From Petunia secreta (Eukaryota; Streptophyta; Magnoliopsida; Solanales; Solanaceae): a stretch of 64,000 nt of DNA. Each line of letters begins with the position of its first letter. The first letter of the stretch is position 1. Shown here piece after piece: positions 62,984-64,000 of this stretch. Both the position numbers and the translations under genes were made by a program. The notes below the pieces were generated by a model. It ran no database searches, was not told where the DNA came from, and saw only the letters and a list, made by a program, of their open reading frames with translations. Where the stretch lies: assembly GCA_029990175.1 (NCBI GenBank), contig JARKIP010000065.1:9986501-10050500 (forward strand), in the 5' to 3' direction.

Positions 62984-63961
62984 TCAGAGGTTAGCCTTAG
63001 GAACCCAGACAAGCTTGGATCCCTTCTTACTTGAAAATGGGTAAATCAAATCCTGTCTAGCCCATTTAGGTAAAACACTTCTTTTGTTCTTAGCCTTTGC
63101 CTTGCTGACATGTATGCACTTTTGTTTGACATGTCCTGTTTCACCATAAAAAGTACATAACATGTTGCAAGGTAATGCCACATACTTGCTCTTAGGGTTG
63201 TATGGAGGCAGTGGTTTCTTAAATCCTAATCCCTACTTTCCTTTATTTTGATTTTCAAGAACCCAGTTCATTGCCTCTGATGATCTATTCCATTTAGTTA
63301 ATCTGGTAAGCTCAAATCTTGATTTTTCAACCTTTTGACTTAAAACCTTGTTCTTTTCAGTTTCCTGATACAAAATTTCATTTGCTCTTTTCAGTTCATT
63401 TTCCAAAAAGGTTTGAACTTCACTTATTACTTGCTTACCATTTGCACTTTCTCTTAACTGATTGCATTCTAGTTCTAGCTCAGTAATCTTAGAGTTTGAC
63501 ACAAGAGTCTGTCCTTTCAAAATGGCATTGACTTCTTCAAGTTCAATGTTCTGTTCTAGGAGACTCTTGTTCTTAGTTCTAAGATTACTTAGTTCTTCAG
63601 TTAGTTTATCCTTTTCAAGCTTCTCCTTTTCATACCACTCGATCAAGGTGGCAGTGATTAAAATCAAGTTTTCAGAAGAGTATGTATGCAAAGTTTCCTT
63701 TAGTTCAGATAGACATACCTCTGCTGAATGAGCATCTTTAGTTCCATCAGTTTCCATGAGAGCAGAGTCCCTCTTTTGACTGTCATCTGAGTACACCTCT
63801 TTCAGCCTTTCCCAGATTTCCTTGGCAAACTTGCATTCAAGTATCATAGCTAATACATCATAGGTAAGTCCTCTTTTTAGGTACCATTCAGCTTTGGAGT
63901 TTGCTTGTAGCCAGTCTAGATCATGAGGATCCAGTTCTTCTACCTTCTTTGGCACTAGCAC
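62984..63961 (-). pseudogene. Copia gag C-terminal part (5' truncated by window edge)
   Basis: DLDWLQANSKAEWYLKRGL and CKFAKEIWERLKEVYSD are copia Gag (UBN2-type) motifs. A long coiled-coil segment follows (LEKDKLTEELSNLRTKNKSL), usual for Sirevirus Gag. A TAG near 63231 precedes the knuckle CTFYGETGHVKQKC, in which the second Cys is Tyr. A TGA near 62983 separates it from protease. The start lies beyond 64000. Confidence 0.75.
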
Positions 63962-64000
63962 ACCATTTGCAGCTCTCTTTACAGGAACATGGGGTCCTCT

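Larger units (their letters stand above)
55667..64000 (-). mobile_element. Sirevirus-like Ty1/copia element (5' end outside window)
   Basis: 3' LTR (55667-56551), polypurine tract, extra ORF, RNase H, RT, integrase, protease and gag read leftward from beyond 64000. The order gag-PR-INT-RT-RH plus an additional ORF before the 3' LTR fits the SIRE/Maximus lineage. It is inserted in the gypsy integrase gene. Confidence 0.85.

Overview
The window is plant nuclear DNA, most likely from a eudicot. Almost all of it is retrotransposon sequence: L1-type LINEs with DUF4283/CCHC ORF1 proteins and RNase H-bearing ORF2, Ty3/gypsy elements, and a Sirevirus-like Ty1/copia element. There are plant telomere-type TTTAGGG motifs and fragments of one host gene. 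I see no bacterial genes, CRISPR array or rRNA/tRNA gene. Boundaries and homologies were read by eye; no database search was run.

Layout. 1-672: minus-strand DUF1985-like fragment. About 690-3080: plus-strand gypsy remnant (pol tail, LTR, tRNA-Met primer site, gag start). 3889-4190: exon 1 of a GDAP2-like macro-domain gene ending at a good splice donor. Its exons 2 and 3 are at 52923-53000 and 53238-53293, so about 48.7 kb of nested transposons sit inside this intron. The gene copy looks dead. Inside the intron is a small LTR element (4277-52212 with its insertion). Its second LTR is split, and the two halves are flanked by the same 12-bp duplication (5269-5280 and 51931-51942).

Between those duplications is one 46.65-kb head-to-tail array, all on the minus strand. 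From 5' (right) to 3' (left) it holds a tRNA-type SINE piece, LINE-k, LINE-j, fragment i, LINE-h, LINE-g, LINE-f, fragment e, LINE-d, LINE-c, LINE-b and LINE-a. Each element's poly(A) abuts the next element through a CCCTAAACCC-like junction. LINE-a, LINE-b and LINE-g carry ORF1 plus ORF2. LINE-f and LINE-h are 5'-truncated. LINE-c, -d, -j and -k have ORF1 but no ORF2, a plant analogue of mammalian HAL1. LINE-b is split by a gypsy LTR element (18084-24965) that carries gag and protease only.

Three conserved structures run through the array: a 10-bp hairpin before each poly(A) tail, with compensated stem changes; a 12-14-bp hairpin in the first codons of ORF1, also with compensated changes; and a long terminal ORF ('ORF3') overlapping the preceding stop codon, which in LINE-b and LINE-g runs to the 3' hairpin. 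Together they suggest a LINE system in which autonomous copies could mobilise ORF1-only partners and all land in each other's tails.

Right of the intron are an RTE-like RT scrap (54108-54312), the 3' end of a minus-strand gypsy element (54341-55666), and a Sirevirus-like copia element inserted into it (55667 to beyond 64000). The copia pol is interrupted, but its 770-codon extra ORF is open.
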